Shown in pieces: positions 22,994 to 31,432 of a stretch of DNA of 64,000 nt. Position 1 is the stretch's first letter, and each line of letters starts with the position of its first letter. Below the pieces are notes generated by a model. The model was not told the DNA's origin and did not search any database. It saw only the letters and a list, made by a program, of their open reading frames with translations. The position numbers were made by a program, and so were the translations under genes. The DNA comes from Nitrospirota bacterium. GTDB lineage: Bacteria > JACPQY01. The stretch lies in contig JACPQY010000011.1 of the NCBI GenBank assembly GCA_016190245.1, positions 89,740 through 153,739 of the forward strand. Reading direction: 5' to 3'.

Positions 22994-24892
22994 TCACCGG
23001 CCTACTCTGCCTCTCGCTTCCTCAGCTAGCGTTCGCCCCGCCCCGCGGAGCTCGGCCGGGAGCCAGACACAGGTTTGCACGAGGATGTCCATGAAACCCC
23101 GCAGCTTCTCGGACTGGATTTCCGAGGAGACCTGTGACGCCGAGCAGAATCTCGATGTTTCCCGGACGTGCTTCAGATGAGCCCGGCCCGCCACTGCCCG
23201 GTCTATGACAGGGTTGGATCGGAAGAAGCGTCCCAGATCGTGGAGCGTCCGACCTACCCGCAGATCCGAGGCATTGCGGCCGCCAATCCGCAAGCCTGCG
23301 CTCAGGCCCGCGCGCATCAACTCGATCTTGCCCCGCCCTGCTTCGACAGAGGACGCCGCTTCTTCAAGCCAGCATGAAAGCCCCAAGGCGGTAGGGGGTC
23401 CCACCTGGGGCGACCTCGGACCCCGCCGCCAGTGCTTCGCCGGCCTCCCCTGTAGGAAACGGAGGCTCTCCCTAAGCTCGATGGTCTCGAAGCCTCGGAT
23501 GAGCGCCCCACCCCCTGATCCGTTGAAGAGACGCAGGGACCGACTATTCGCCCGCCCGAACCTTTCGAGCCAACGCAGGCTCATGCAGAGTTGGGGGGTG
23601 CTGACCACTTCACCGCCCCTGAGCCCCCGCGCCCGCCCCAGAGGGGGATTTCGGCCCTCGAAGATCGAAGGATCCACCGGCCAGCTTACGCGGCAGCCTC
23701 TCGCGTGCGAATGTGTCCGGCTGGGGGCGTGGTCCTGACCGACCAGGACAAAGGTTTTGCAGCCCATGAGCTGTGCCAGGGATACCGCCGCGCAGGTCAC
23801 CGACGCCCCGTTCTGCAACGCCCCTGCCGACTGCCCGTGACTCTCCAACACCGCGGCGAGGGGACTGCGAACGGAGAGGTAGACGAGCTTCTCACCGTGC
23901 CGCACGCCGAAGACCCGAGGACTGACATGGAGAGCCGATACGACCGATGTGCGCCTCGGAATGGGCAAGCCTTCGTAGAAGAAAGAGACATCAATCTGGC
24001 CCTCGTCACTCAGGACAAGATCCGGCCGCACTCCTTGTTCCAGAAGGGGCTTCAGAGCCGCGTCCGCCGCGATGACGAGGGCGCGCCTCGCCGCGGTGCG
24101 GAGGGCCGAATACGAGAGGTCGAGAGAGGGGCCGGCACCGACAATGAGGCACCCCCCCCCCGTATGGCAACCCCGCAGGAGCGAGGCGGGGCCGAGTCGG
24201 GCGAGCTGCGTTGCATTCGAAAGCTCTTGGGAGACCAGCCTCCGCACGACATGAAAGGACGCCCAGAATTGGCCGAGGTCATAGACCTCCTGCATGAAAG
24301 CCTGCAGTTCCCAGCGACGGACGGTCGCATGGTAGGCCATGGGTAGAATCGGAATCCGCACTCCGCCGCGGCTGCGGGACACGTGTGCGGCCATGAAGCC
24401 GGTGATCTCCGAGAGGTCCGAGGTCAGGACCAGCCTTCCGCCGAGCAGCGCATTCGAAAGATCAAGGCGACCCAACAGGATGCGCAGGAGTCTCAGCTCC
24501 GGCTCATAGACGAACACGGGGCGACGGCTTTCACCAAGAATCTCCCGGAGTCCCTCTCCCAGAGCCGTCCCGTACAGAACCACACCTTCATAGGGCGCGC
24601 ATTTCAATCGACCAAGATCCGCTTCCACCTCCGCGGTCGGCCCCCGTGGGCTGTGCAGCGGGACGCCATCGAGTTCCCCCGTCCAAGCGCCATCCGGTCG
24701 CAGAAAAACGCGGACCCCCTTTGTGGACGCGGTGGCCACCGAGGCCGCCAAGCGGGGGTGCGAGACTCTCAGCGCGGAGAGGTTCTTCCGGAGCCGCTCG
24801 TCGGAGTCGAGCAGTGCCGGGAATCGCCGTACGCCTGCATCCGCCGTTCCCCTCCCGCTGAAGGGGCTGGACGCGCGCCCCCCCCGGCTCAT
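22994..24892 (-). CDS. DUF115/Maf-like protein, putative protein glycosyltransferase for nonulosonic acids
   Basis: About 632 residues contain the DUF115 (MptE-like) Rossmann core in the middle: CLIVGAGPSLDLSYSAL, LVIAADAALKPLLEQGVRPD and SDEGQIDVSFFYEG. CAAVSLAQLMGCKTFVLVGQ follows. Flanking N- and C-terminal helical regions give the layout of motility-associated factors (Maf), which transfer pseudaminic or legionaminic acid to flagellin. ATG 24892 lies 40 bases after the aminotransferase stop; the frame is open upstream into that gene. As last gene of a long operon with NeuB, CMP-sugar synthetases and aminotransferases, a glycosyl-transfer role is the best guess. No flagellar gene is in the window, so the acceptor may be another surface protein. 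Confidence 0.75.
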   Translation of the reverse strand: MSRGGRASSPFSGRGTADAGVRRFPALLDSDERLRKNLSALRVSHPRLAASVATASTKGVRVFLRPDGAWTGELDGVPLHSPRGPTAEVEADLGRLKCAPYEGVVLYGTALGEGLREILGESRRPVFVYEPELRLLRILLGRLDLSNALLGGRLVLTSDLSEITGFMAAHVSRSRGGVRIPILPMAYHATVRRWELQAFMQEVYDLGQFWASFHVVRRLVSQELSNATQLARLGPASLLRGCHTGGGCLIVGAGPSLDLSYSALRTAARRALVIAADAALKPLLEQGVRPDLVLSDEGQIDVSFFYEGLPIPRRTSVVSALHVSPRVFGVRHGEKLVYLSVRSPLAAVLESHGQSAGALQNGASVTCAAVSLAQLMGCKTFVLVGQDHAPSRTHSHARGCRVSWPVDPSIFEGRNPPLGRARGLRGGEVVSTPQLCMSLRWLERFGRANSRSLRLFNGSGGGALIRGFETIELRESLRFLQGRPAKHWRRGPRSPQVGPPTALGLSCWLEEAASSVEAGRGKIELMRAGLSAGLRIGGRNASDLRVGRTLHDLGRFFRSNPVIDRAVAGRAHLKHVRETSRFCSASQVSSEIQSEKLRGFMDILVQTCVWLPAELRGAGRTLAEEARGRVGR

Positions 24893-24932
24893 CCAGGTCG
24901 TGCGGCGGCCTCGCCGCAGGCAGGGAAAGGCT

Positions 24933-26306
24933 TCATCTTTCCCCGTCGATCTCGGAGATGGCCTCCTCGTACACCTGCAAGCCTTCGAGCAGGGCATCAT
25001 CCGGCATGTTCAGCGGCGGGCCCAACTTCAGAGTCCCCCGACCCGTCCGGATGCTGAACACCCCTTTCTCAAGAGCCCTCTCGACAACGCGATCCACAAA
25101 GGGCACATCCAGTTCCTTTCCCGATTTCTGGGTGAAGTAGACCGCCCACAGCATGCCTTTTCCCATGAAGCGGCCGATGCGCTTCGGGAAGCGCTCCTTC
25201 CAACGGGCAAGCACCTCCTCGATGATCTTTCCCTTCCGGGCCGACTCCGCGACCAAGTTCTCACGTTCGAAAACCTCCAGGTTGGCCAGACCCGCCGCAC
25301 ACGCGATCGGGTGCCCGCCGTGGGTGCTCGTGTAGGCGGGGTCCAGGTCGATCAGGTCCCCTCGGCCCAGGACGAAAGAAAGCGGCACACTGGACGAAGT
25401 TCCTTTGCCGCAGATCACGAGGTCGGGCTCAACCCCATAGTGCTCAAAGCAGAACAACCTGCCTGTGCGACCGAATCCCGCCTGCACCTCGTCAAAAATC
25501 AGGAGGGCACCGTGGTCCCGACTGAAGCGGCGCATTTCCTGGATGTAGGCCTCCGGATAGAATACCGCTCCCCACCCTTGGAAAGACTCCACCACGAACG
25601 CAGCGGCGCGCCTCGCATCATGTCCCTTCTTCAGGAGGCGGGCGACATCACGCCTGAAGAGCTCTGCTCCACTCGTCTGAGCAGCCCCCCTCAGCCACGG
25701 ATAGGGGAATGGCATGTGAACCATGTGGGGATCGTGATGACCGATCCATGCCTTCGCGTCGTGCTGACCGCCGATCATCTGGGCACCCATGGTCTTGCCG
25801 TGGAAGTTCCCCACGGATCCGATGAGGAGCTTGCGAACCGGCTTCCGCGTGCGGCCATAGAGACGCGCGAGCTTGACGGCCCGCTCCGTCGCCTCGGTGC
25901 CGGTGGAAAAGAGCGAAGCCTTGTCCAAGTAGGGCGGTGTGAACTCGACGAGTTTCTTGAGATAGCGCGCGCGAATCTCGGTAGGGTAGGAATAGCTGTG
26001 TAGAAGCTGTTCCGACTGCTCCTGGATGGCCTTGACGATGTGGGGATGGCCGTGCCCCGCGTTGGTCACGAAGATGGTGGAGGAAAAATCGATCCAAGCG
26101 TTGCCCCACGCGTCAAAGACCTGGTACCCCTTCGCGCGATCCCAGACAACCGGCAACTGATCCCGCACGTTCGAAGACTCGTAGCGCGCGATCTGCTCGA
26201 TGATGGGAAGAGATTCCGGCACGGGGATGGCCGTCACGATCCGCCGGTGGCGTGTGTCAACCCGCTCCACCCTCCTCGGCGCCAGGTTGAACGAATAGGC
26301 GGTCAT
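24933..26306 (-). CDS. Class III PLP-dependent aminotransferase
   Basis: The ATG at 26306 overlaps the sulfotransferase stop (ATGA) and gives 457 residues. Class III features are present: GNAWIDFSSTIFVTNAGHGH, the phosphate-binding FSTGTEATERAVKLAR, LIFDEVQAGFGRTGRLF and the PLP lysine in VICGKGTSSSVPLSFV. The region after the lysine (TSTHGGHPIACAAGLANLEV) is also typical. Such enzymes move amino groups between omega-amino acids or sugars and 2-oxo acids. In this operon it probably aminates or epimerises a precursor of the decorated sugar or a small amine substituent. It lies between the sulfotransferase and DUF115 genes. Confidence 0.9.
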   Translation of the reverse strand: MTAYSFNLAPRRVERVDTRHRRIVTAIPVPESLPIIEQIARYESSNVRDQLPVVWDRAKGYQVFDAWGNAWIDFSSTIFVTNAGHGHPHIVKAIQEQSEQLLHSYSYPTEIRARYLKKLVEFTPPYLDKASLFSTGTEATERAVKLARLYGRTRKPVRKLLIGSVGNFHGKTMGAQMIGGQHDAKAWIGHHDPHMVHMPFPYPWLRGAAQTSGAELFRRDVARLLKKGHDARRAAAFVVESFQGWGAVFYPEAYIQEMRRFSRDHGALLIFDEVQAGFGRTGRLFCFEHYGVEPDLVICGKGTSSSVPLSFVLGRGDLIDLDPAYTSTHGGHPIACAAGLANLEVFERENLVAESARKGKIIEEVLARWKERFPKRIGRFMGKGMLWAVYFTQKSGKELDVPFVDRVVERALEKGVFSIRTGRGTLKLGPPLNMPDDALLEGLQVYEEAISEIDGER

Positions 26307-27253
26307 GCCCTGCGGCCTCCTCCACCACCAGCATAGCCGAGGTCCTCGCAAAACTCATTGAATCGGTCACGCACGGCCGGAGCCAAGTCGAAGACGTGGT
26401 CGTGGGTCACTTGGTGATACTCTTCCAGTCCGCGCATGTGCGAGCGGGATAATCCGCTGAGTTCGAGCCCGGCCCAATCTGCCAAGCGGCCCGCGACGCC
26501 TTCCACATCCCTGACGAGTTCCTCGTACTTCACTCGGCGAACACGAACGGGCTCGTTCTGAGCCCCTTCCAGCCCTGCTTGAACCATCCGGCACCAGTTG
26601 TAGGCCGCACGCGTTGCCGGGTTCCACCTCGACCAATCGGATCGGTACCGCTCCTCCACGAAGAAGGGGCAGGCATCCGGGGATTCGGAGCCCCTCCTGA
26701 ACCAGGTGGTCACCCATTCCCGATAGTACGTGTCGGAATACCAAGCCCTTCGCAAACCGGACGCGACAACGTCTCGGCCGTCGCGGATCAGGTGAATCAC
26801 CTTCAGGCGAGGGAACCATTGGACCATTCGTTCCGGGATGAGATGAAGGTCGGGGTGCTTGAAAACGAAGGACCAAGAACGGCTCGATCGGAGCTGGTGG
26901 TACTCACGTCTTCGGTCGGGGAACCCCAACCTTTCGATCAGCTTGTCCCAAGACAGGTAGTTGAAACTGAAGCTGTAGCCCGGTCTGAGATTCACGCGGC
27001 GTCCAAGGAGCCGAGGATAGAACTCAACCTCGTGCAAGCAAACATCGAGGAGGAAGCGCGCGCCTGCATCCGTCATGTCGCCGGTGGCCAGCACACCGGC
27101 TGCGGCCGGCAGGCAGGGCGGCTCGTAGGCGAAGACCGTGTTCTCACAGCTACCAAGTATGCGCCCTAAGATGCCCGTCCCGGATCGAGCGGCTCCGGTG
27201 ATGAGGAGCATCGGAAGATCCAGTTCCGGGTTGCCGGATGGGAGATTGTGCAT
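26303..27253 (-). CDS. Sulfotransferase domain protein
   Basis: This 316-residue protein has the two PAPS-binding signatures. The 5'-phosphosulfate loop is LLITGAARSGTGILGRIL at the N-terminus, and the 3'-phosphate loop is VIHLIRDGRDVVASGLRRAW near residue 150. A late acidic/aromatic region (VKYEELVRDVEGVAGRLADW) completes the family pattern. It should transfer sulfate from PAPS to a hydroxyl or amine, most likely on the surface glycan or its carrier. No PAPS-synthesis genes are nearby. The stop overlaps the aminotransferase start by 4 bases. ATG 27253 is used; ATG 27211 is an alternative that still retains the loop. Confidence 0.9.
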   Translation of the reverse strand: MHNLPSGNPELDLPMLLITGAARSGTGILGRILGSCENTVFAYEPPCLPAAAGVLATGDMTDAGARFLLDVCLHEVEFYPRLLGRRVNLRPGYSFSFNYLSWDKLIERLGFPDRRREYHQLRSSRSWSFVFKHPDLHLIPERMVQWFPRLKVIHLIRDGRDVVASGLRRAWYSDTYYREWVTTWFRRGSESPDACPFFVEERYRSDWSRWNPATRAAYNWCRMVQAGLEGAQNEPVRVRRVKYEELVRDVEGVAGRLADWAGLELSGLSRSHMRGLEEYHQVTHDHVFDLAPAVRDRFNEFCEDLGYAGGGGGRRA

Positions 27254-27295
27254 GTCAAGACGACAAGATACGCTTCGCCCGCTTCCTCCCCATCC

Positions 27296-28024
27296 TCATG
27301 AGGCTCCAGACACGTCGGATCTCGGTTCGGATGTGATCTCCTCGGCTACGCGCACAACTTCGGAGGCCTCCACCCCAACCACGTCCCCCACGCGGCGTCC
27401 GATCTCCTGGAGGAGGGCCAGATCTCGCGGATAGTCCAAGTCCAGTTTGACGCGGGTACGCAGAGGCTCCGCCACTTCGATCCGGGTCACCTTGAACTTC
27501 TGCATGTTCTTATAGAAGTATGGAAAGACGTGTTCACGATCGTGAGGTTCGGTGGCCTCCTCGTGGATCCGCTTGAGACATTCGAACCTGATGAACTCTC
27601 CGGCAAAGTCATTCTCGCGGTCCGGAAATGTCGGGTTCTTCCAGCCCACAAAGTCCATGCGTTCGCTCAGACCGTACTGGACCAGCCGGTCCATCTCCGT
27701 CCAGGCGAGAAAGACATTGTCCCCCGTCACCCGGACTACGTACGGGGACGGGTGCTCCAGCGAAGCTCGGTAGTAGCGGTCCACCAGATCGTTCTCCGAC
27801 CCACGGAAGACGGCAAAACCGAGACGAGCGGCGTGTTCGGCCAGGATCGTATCCTGAGGGAGGGCGGAGGTGGCGAGGACGATCCTGTCGATCTCCCGTG
27901 CCCGAGCCAGGCGTCGCAGGACCACTTCAACGACGGGGACACCGCCGATGGGCTCGAAGCTCTTGCCCGGCCTCCGCCGAGAGCCCATCCGCGCCTGGAC
28001 AATCGCCACGACACGCTCGCTCAT
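27296..28024 (-). CDS. SpsF-type cytidylyltransferase
   Basis: This 242-residue GT-A-fold nucleotidyltransferase starts VVAIVQARMGSRRRPGKSFE, the SpsF/CMP-KDO-synthetase-like nucleotide loop. VVRVTGDNVFLAWTEMDRLV and FVGWKNPTFPDRENDFAGEF follow. VKLDLDYPRDLALLQEI near the C-terminus supplies the metal-binding acidic residues. The start is ATG 28024, because GGGGAGG lies 5 bases upstream. It should activate a sugar or nonulosonic acid with CTP. It lies between the GSA-type aminotransferase and sulfotransferase genes. SpsF-type enzymes accompany SpsE (NeuB family) and aminotransferases in spore-coat polysaccharide loci, which matches the neighbours here. Confidence 0.9.
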   Translation of the reverse strand: MSERVVAIVQARMGSRRRPGKSFEPIGGVPVVEVVLRRLARAREIDRIVLATSALPQDTILAEHAARLGFAVFRGSENDLVDRYYRASLEHPSPYVVRVTGDNVFLAWTEMDRLVQYGLSERMDFVGWKNPTFPDRENDFAGEFIRFECLKRIHEEATEPHDREHVFPYFYKNMQKFKVTRIEVAEPLRTRVKLDLDYPRDLALLQEIGRRVGDVVGVEASEVVRVAEEITSEPRSDVSGAS

Positions 28025-28060
28025 CGCTTGCCTCCCCAAGGTCCTTGCACCGGTCCCCCG

Positions 28061-29644
28061 TCAGTTCGCGGTTTGCTTTTGCGCCCTGAGATTGCGGAAC
28101 ACGGGTTGGGAGGGCACACCCTCCATGAAACGCTCGGGCTGACCGGATTCGATCGCCTTCTCGAGCACGTCCAGGGTTTCCTGGAAGGCGCGGACGGTGA
28201 CCATGAGATCCTCATCGCTGTGGGAGTAGGAGAACCCGAGGCCGGCGTAGCAGAGGATGCCGCGCTTGAGCATCTCCTGCTGGAACAGTGCAGGCAAAAT
28301 GTACGAGATCTCACCCGTCCGATCTCTGAAGATCATCTGCTGCCGTACGGGGAAACCGACGGTCTGCACGTGATCCGACAGGCCACGGTCTCGAACGAGA
28401 CGGTTGAAATTGTCGAAGATGATCTTCCCCGCCTTCCAGAGTTGACGGATCACGCGGTGCTCGCGGTAGAAGTTCAGGGCTGCAGCCGCGGCCGCGAGGG
28501 TCAAGACTTCGCCCCCATAGGTGCTCGAGAAGAAGACTTTTTCGAAATGACGCATGTACTGCTCGCGACCGACCAGAACTCCGATCGGCATCCCGTTGGC
28601 GATCCCCTTGCCGAACGTGGCCAAGTCCGGTGTGACCCCGAACAGCTCCTGGGCTCCACCTTCCGCAAACCGGAAGCCGGTCAACATCTCGTCGAAGATG
28701 AGGAGCGCGCCTTCCTCCGCCGTCATCTCCCTGACGGCATCGAGGAAACCGCCAACCGGGAACTCGTACATGGCGGGCTCCATGATCACGCAGGCGACTT
28801 CGCCCTTGTGCTTGGAGAAGATGTCCTCGAGGGATGCTGGATCGTTGTATCGGAATGGGATCGTCATTTTCCTGACCGCCTCGGGGATGCCCCACGAGCG
28901 GTCCGTGGTGCCGATGAACCAGTCCTGCATGCCGTGGTAGCCGAGGCAGGCAACCTTATCCCGCCCTGTGATGTGCCGTGCCAGGCGGACGGCCATGGCC
29001 GTCACGTCCGAGCCGTTTTTCCCGAATCGCGCCATTTCCGCGCACGGGATTCTCTCCGTCAGCATGTCGGCCACCTTCACTTCGAGCGGGTGCATCATGG
29101 AGAACGTGATCCCGTCCGAGAGCTGGGCTTTGATCGCCTCGTCCACCGCGGGAACGGAGTAGCCCAGAGTGAGCGGAAAACAGGCGAGGCAGTAGTCGAT
29201 ATACTCGTTGCCGTCCACGTCCCAGACATGGGACCCCTTCCCGCGAGCCAGATACTTTGGGGAGACACCATCGACAAAGCACCCCGGCCCCTTGGAGAGG
29301 GTTTGAGTCCCGGCCGGTATGACACGGAGCGCCTTCCTCCATTGCTCTTCGGATCGCGTCATAGGCCGACGTGTGCCGAGTCCCTGACCGGCTCCCGGCG
29401 AAAACGCGTAGGTGCCCAGCCGATAGGCCGTCGGATCGTAGAACTTGTTCTCGAAAACCCCGGACCGAACGGCACAGCATTCCCCGCAGCCGGACTTCCC
29501 GGACAAAGCCGTCCCCTCCATTGATGGACAATCCTGACACCCTTTGAGTTGCCTCGCGTTCCTGAAGTAAGCGGGCGTCCCGCTCACCTGACCCGGAGCG
29601 GGCCCACCCGCTTCGAGAGGCGATTCAGCAGACAAGGTATTCAT
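28061..29644 (-). CDS. Glutamate-1-semialdehyde aminomutase-like class III aminotransferase with Cys-rich N-terminus
   Basis: This 527-residue protein has an aminotransferase part, from about residue 100, that resembles HemL-like enzymes: IPAGTQTLSKGPGCFVDGVS, GNEYIDYCLACFPLTLGYS, ARFGKNGSDVTAMAVRLAR and LIFDEMLTGFRFAEGGAQEL. The PLP lysine lies in LATFGKGIANGMPIGVLVG. HemL itself is about 430 residues; here about 95 extra N-terminal residues carry five cysteines (C36, C39, C53, C56, C57), a possible metal site. The ATG at 29644 has a perfect GGAGGTGA, overlapping the previous gene by 20 bases. In NeuB/SpsF-type loci such enzymes aminate sugar intermediates, so this is likely a sugar aminotransferase rather than a tetrapyrrole enzyme. 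Confidence 0.88.
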   Translation of the reverse strand: MNTLSAESPLEAGGPAPGQVSGTPAYFRNARQLKGCQDCPSMEGTALSGKSGCGECCAVRSGVFENKFYDPTAYRLGTYAFSPGAGQGLGTRRPMTRSEEQWRKALRVIPAGTQTLSKGPGCFVDGVSPKYLARGKGSHVWDVDGNEYIDYCLACFPLTLGYSVPAVDEAIKAQLSDGITFSMMHPLEVKVADMLTERIPCAEMARFGKNGSDVTAMAVRLARHITGRDKVACLGYHGMQDWFIGTTDRSWGIPEAVRKMTIPFRYNDPASLEDIFSKHKGEVACVIMEPAMYEFPVGGFLDAVREMTAEEGALLIFDEMLTGFRFAEGGAQELFGVTPDLATFGKGIANGMPIGVLVGREQYMRHFEKVFFSSTYGGEVLTLAAAAAALNFYREHRVIRQLWKAGKIIFDNFNRLVRDRGLSDHVQTVGFPVRQQMIFRDRTGEISYILPALFQQEMLKRGILCYAGLGFSYSHSDEDLMVTVRAFQETLDVLEKAIESGQPERFMEGVPSQPVFRNLRAQKQTAN

Positions 29645-30899
29645 GGTTCACCTCCAGCACACGTTTCCCAGTGGTCTGAGCGCTTTCACGGGCCAGGACA
29701 TTGAAAACGATCTCCCACAACGGGAGATCCGGACTCTCCTCTGTCTTGACGTAGTCTCTCATGAATCGTGCGTAGGCTTCCTGATCCACGTTGAAAACGT
29801 CATCCCACTCGATGGACTGCGGATCCTCCATGTACCACAACCGCTTGCCCAGGGCCCTGGCAAACCCATCCAGGTAGCGCCGATGGTGAGTCCGGTGGAG
29901 GTAGCGGGTCGTGAAGAGGAGCACGGGCTTTCGCGCCATGACCGCACAGCCGATCGCGGTGCTGCGGTGGGCAAGCACGAGACGGGCTTGCCTCACCAAG
30001 CGGGGAGTGGCGTTGAACACGACCTCGCGTCCACCAAACCAATCCTCTCGTGCCCGATACTCTCCTTTCGGATCCGCCGCCACCACCACCCTCAACCCCA
30101 GCCTCGACTCGACCATGTCCAGGAAACTCCGAAGAGCCGCATAGTACTCCTGGGGGCGGATGTCGAGCCTCAGCCCCAAGGCGGTCAGGTCGGGATGCGA
30201 GGGAAGAAACTCATCCAGAAAAACCGCCTCCGTCAGCGAACCGGCGGGGTCTTGGAGGCATGACCGAAACGCCTCGTAGTCCTGTGAATGGGCCCAGATG
30301 GCTCTCGTCGTTGGCCCAACCGGGAACTCCTGTTCGATGCTCTTCCAGCCGGCGTAGACAACGTAGTCCGCGGGGCGAAGGCCGTCCGGAATGTCTGGCG
30401 CGCTCACGGTCCGGTGTCCGCCGGATACGCCGGCCGCCGGTTCCACCGGCAGAGGACAGTTTCGAACGTCCAGATAGGGCGTCCCCGAGCGACTCAGGCC
30501 GACGAACAGGTCATGGCTGCGCGGGCCATAGCTGACGAGAGGGACAGCCAGCCATGCATTCTTCACAGCACGCTCATAGTCCTCCGCACGCCAAGCACCC
30601 TGAACTACCTCGAGCTCAATGTCGCGGTACTGGGTGTAGTGCCCCCTCTCATGTCGCAGCATGGGGAACAGAACATCGGCGACATCGAGGACTTTCACCC
30701 GGCAGCCCCTTTTTGCCATGTACCCGAGCCCAAATCGCACATAGTCGCGAGCCATGACCGGCAGATGGATCAGGACCACGATGAGTTTCGAGTCTCCCCG
30801 TGTTTCGGGGGCAGGACGTCCGGCTGACGTGCCCGTCGGAACCGCCGGTCCCGTCTCGACAGCAGAGGGTGCTTCGCCGCTCTCCGTACTGACGCTCAC
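29625..30899 (-). CDS. Surface carbohydrate biosynthesis protein, putative GT-B transferase
   Basis: With the GTG at 30899 the protein has 424 residues. The first ~25 are low-complexity. Then LIVVLIHLPVMARDYVRFGL starts a Rossmann-like domain in which the protein separates a carbohydrate-modification pattern (GLGYMAKRGCRVKVLDVADV). The second half has the GT-B-like FNATPRLVRQARLVLAHRST and AIGCAVMARKPVLLFTTRYL, where a nucleotide-sugar would bind. It resembles uncharacterised surface-carbohydrate proteins found in polysaccharide loci. The GTG is chosen because AGGGA precedes it and it begins just past the KdsC-like gene. The donor may be a CMP-sugar made by neighbouring genes. The assignment is moderate. 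Confidence 0.6.
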   Translation of the reverse strand: MSVSTESGEAPSAVETGPAVPTGTSAGRPAPETRGDSKLIVVLIHLPVMARDYVRFGLGYMAKRGCRVKVLDVADVLFPMLRHERGHYTQYRDIELEVVQGAWRAEDYERAVKNAWLAVPLVSYGPRSHDLFVGLSRSGTPYLDVRNCPLPVEPAAGVSGGHRTVSAPDIPDGLRPADYVVYAGWKSIEQEFPVGPTTRAIWAHSQDYEAFRSCLQDPAGSLTEAVFLDEFLPSHPDLTALGLRLDIRPQEYYAALRSFLDMVESRLGLRVVVAADPKGEYRAREDWFGGREVVFNATPRLVRQARLVLAHRSTAIGCAVMARKPVLLFTTRYLHRTHHRRYLDGFARALGKRLWYMEDPQSIEWDDVFNVDQEAYARFMRDYVKTEESPDLPLWEIVFNVLARESAQTTGKRVLEVNHEYLVC

Positions 30900-31432
30900 T
30901 TGAACGGAATCCCTATCTGCGGCGCGGCCTTCCGCCGCCCCGCCTCCGGGGCACACCGGGCCCGCGATCCAGCCGTTCGAAAAGCTCGTGGATGGCGCCC
31001 CCCCCCCCCGGGCGAATGCAGGACGACGGCCGCGGCGCGCTTCGCAGCCCGGGTCGCATTGGAGGGGGCCACACCAAGGCCAACGGCTGCGAGCGCGGAA
31101 GCGTCCCGATCACCGTCGCCCATGAAACAGACTCGGTCGAGCCCCACTCCCATCTCTGCTGCCAGGCTCCGGAGGGTGGGGAGCTTGTCCTTGGCGCCGA
31201 CCACAAGTCGGTCGATCCCGAGGCGGCCACCAATCCACGACGCCCACGGTGTGGCCTCCCCCGTAACAAGAGCCAGGGAGATCCCGCGGCGCCGGGCAGC
31301 GGCTATGGCGTCCATGTCGACATACGAGATAAACTTCATCTCATCGCCGGCCGCGCTTACCAAGACGCGTCCATCCGTCACTACCCCATCGATATCCAGG
31401 ACCACCAGTGAGACGACACCGCGGGCTCTCAA
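30896..31432 (-). CDS. KdsC-like HAD phosphatase, frameshifted in a 12-C tract
   Basis: The HAD core LVVLDIDGVVTDGRV, LALVTGEAT, KDKLPTLRSLAAEMG and VCFMGDGDRDASALAAVGLG is that of 3-deoxy-octulosonate-8-phosphate/nonulosonate-9-phosphate phosphatases (KdsC, NeuA2 type). It removes phosphate from the NeuB product. After AAVVLHSPGGGG the frame given here ends in unrelated RHPRAFRTAG. The neighbouring frame gives GGGGAIHELFERL, the expected family C-terminus, ending at 30913. One C too many in 30998-31009 (12 C, 11 needed) explains this. It could be a sequencing error, a mutation or a slippage switch. The TTG start at 31432 overlaps the neuB stop (TTGA). Confidence 0.8.
   Translation of the reverse strand: MRARGVVSLVVLDIDGVVTDGRVLVSAAGDEMKFISYVDMDAIAAARRRGISLALVTGEATPWASWIGGRLGIDRLVVGAKDKLPTLRSLAAEMGVGLDRVCFMGDGDRDASALAAVGLGVAPSNATRAAKRAAAVVLHSPGGGGRHPRAFRTAGSRARCAPEAGRRKAAPQIGIPFK

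Noticed and set aside
27530-29524. 664-codon plus-strand open frame over the cytidylyltransferase and aminotransferase genes
   Set aside because: Runs across two well-supported minus-strand genes and their gap.
28061-29644. hemL (tetrapyrrole synthesis)
   Set aside because: Context, long Cys-rich N-terminus and pairing with SpsF-type and NeuB genes favour a sugar role.
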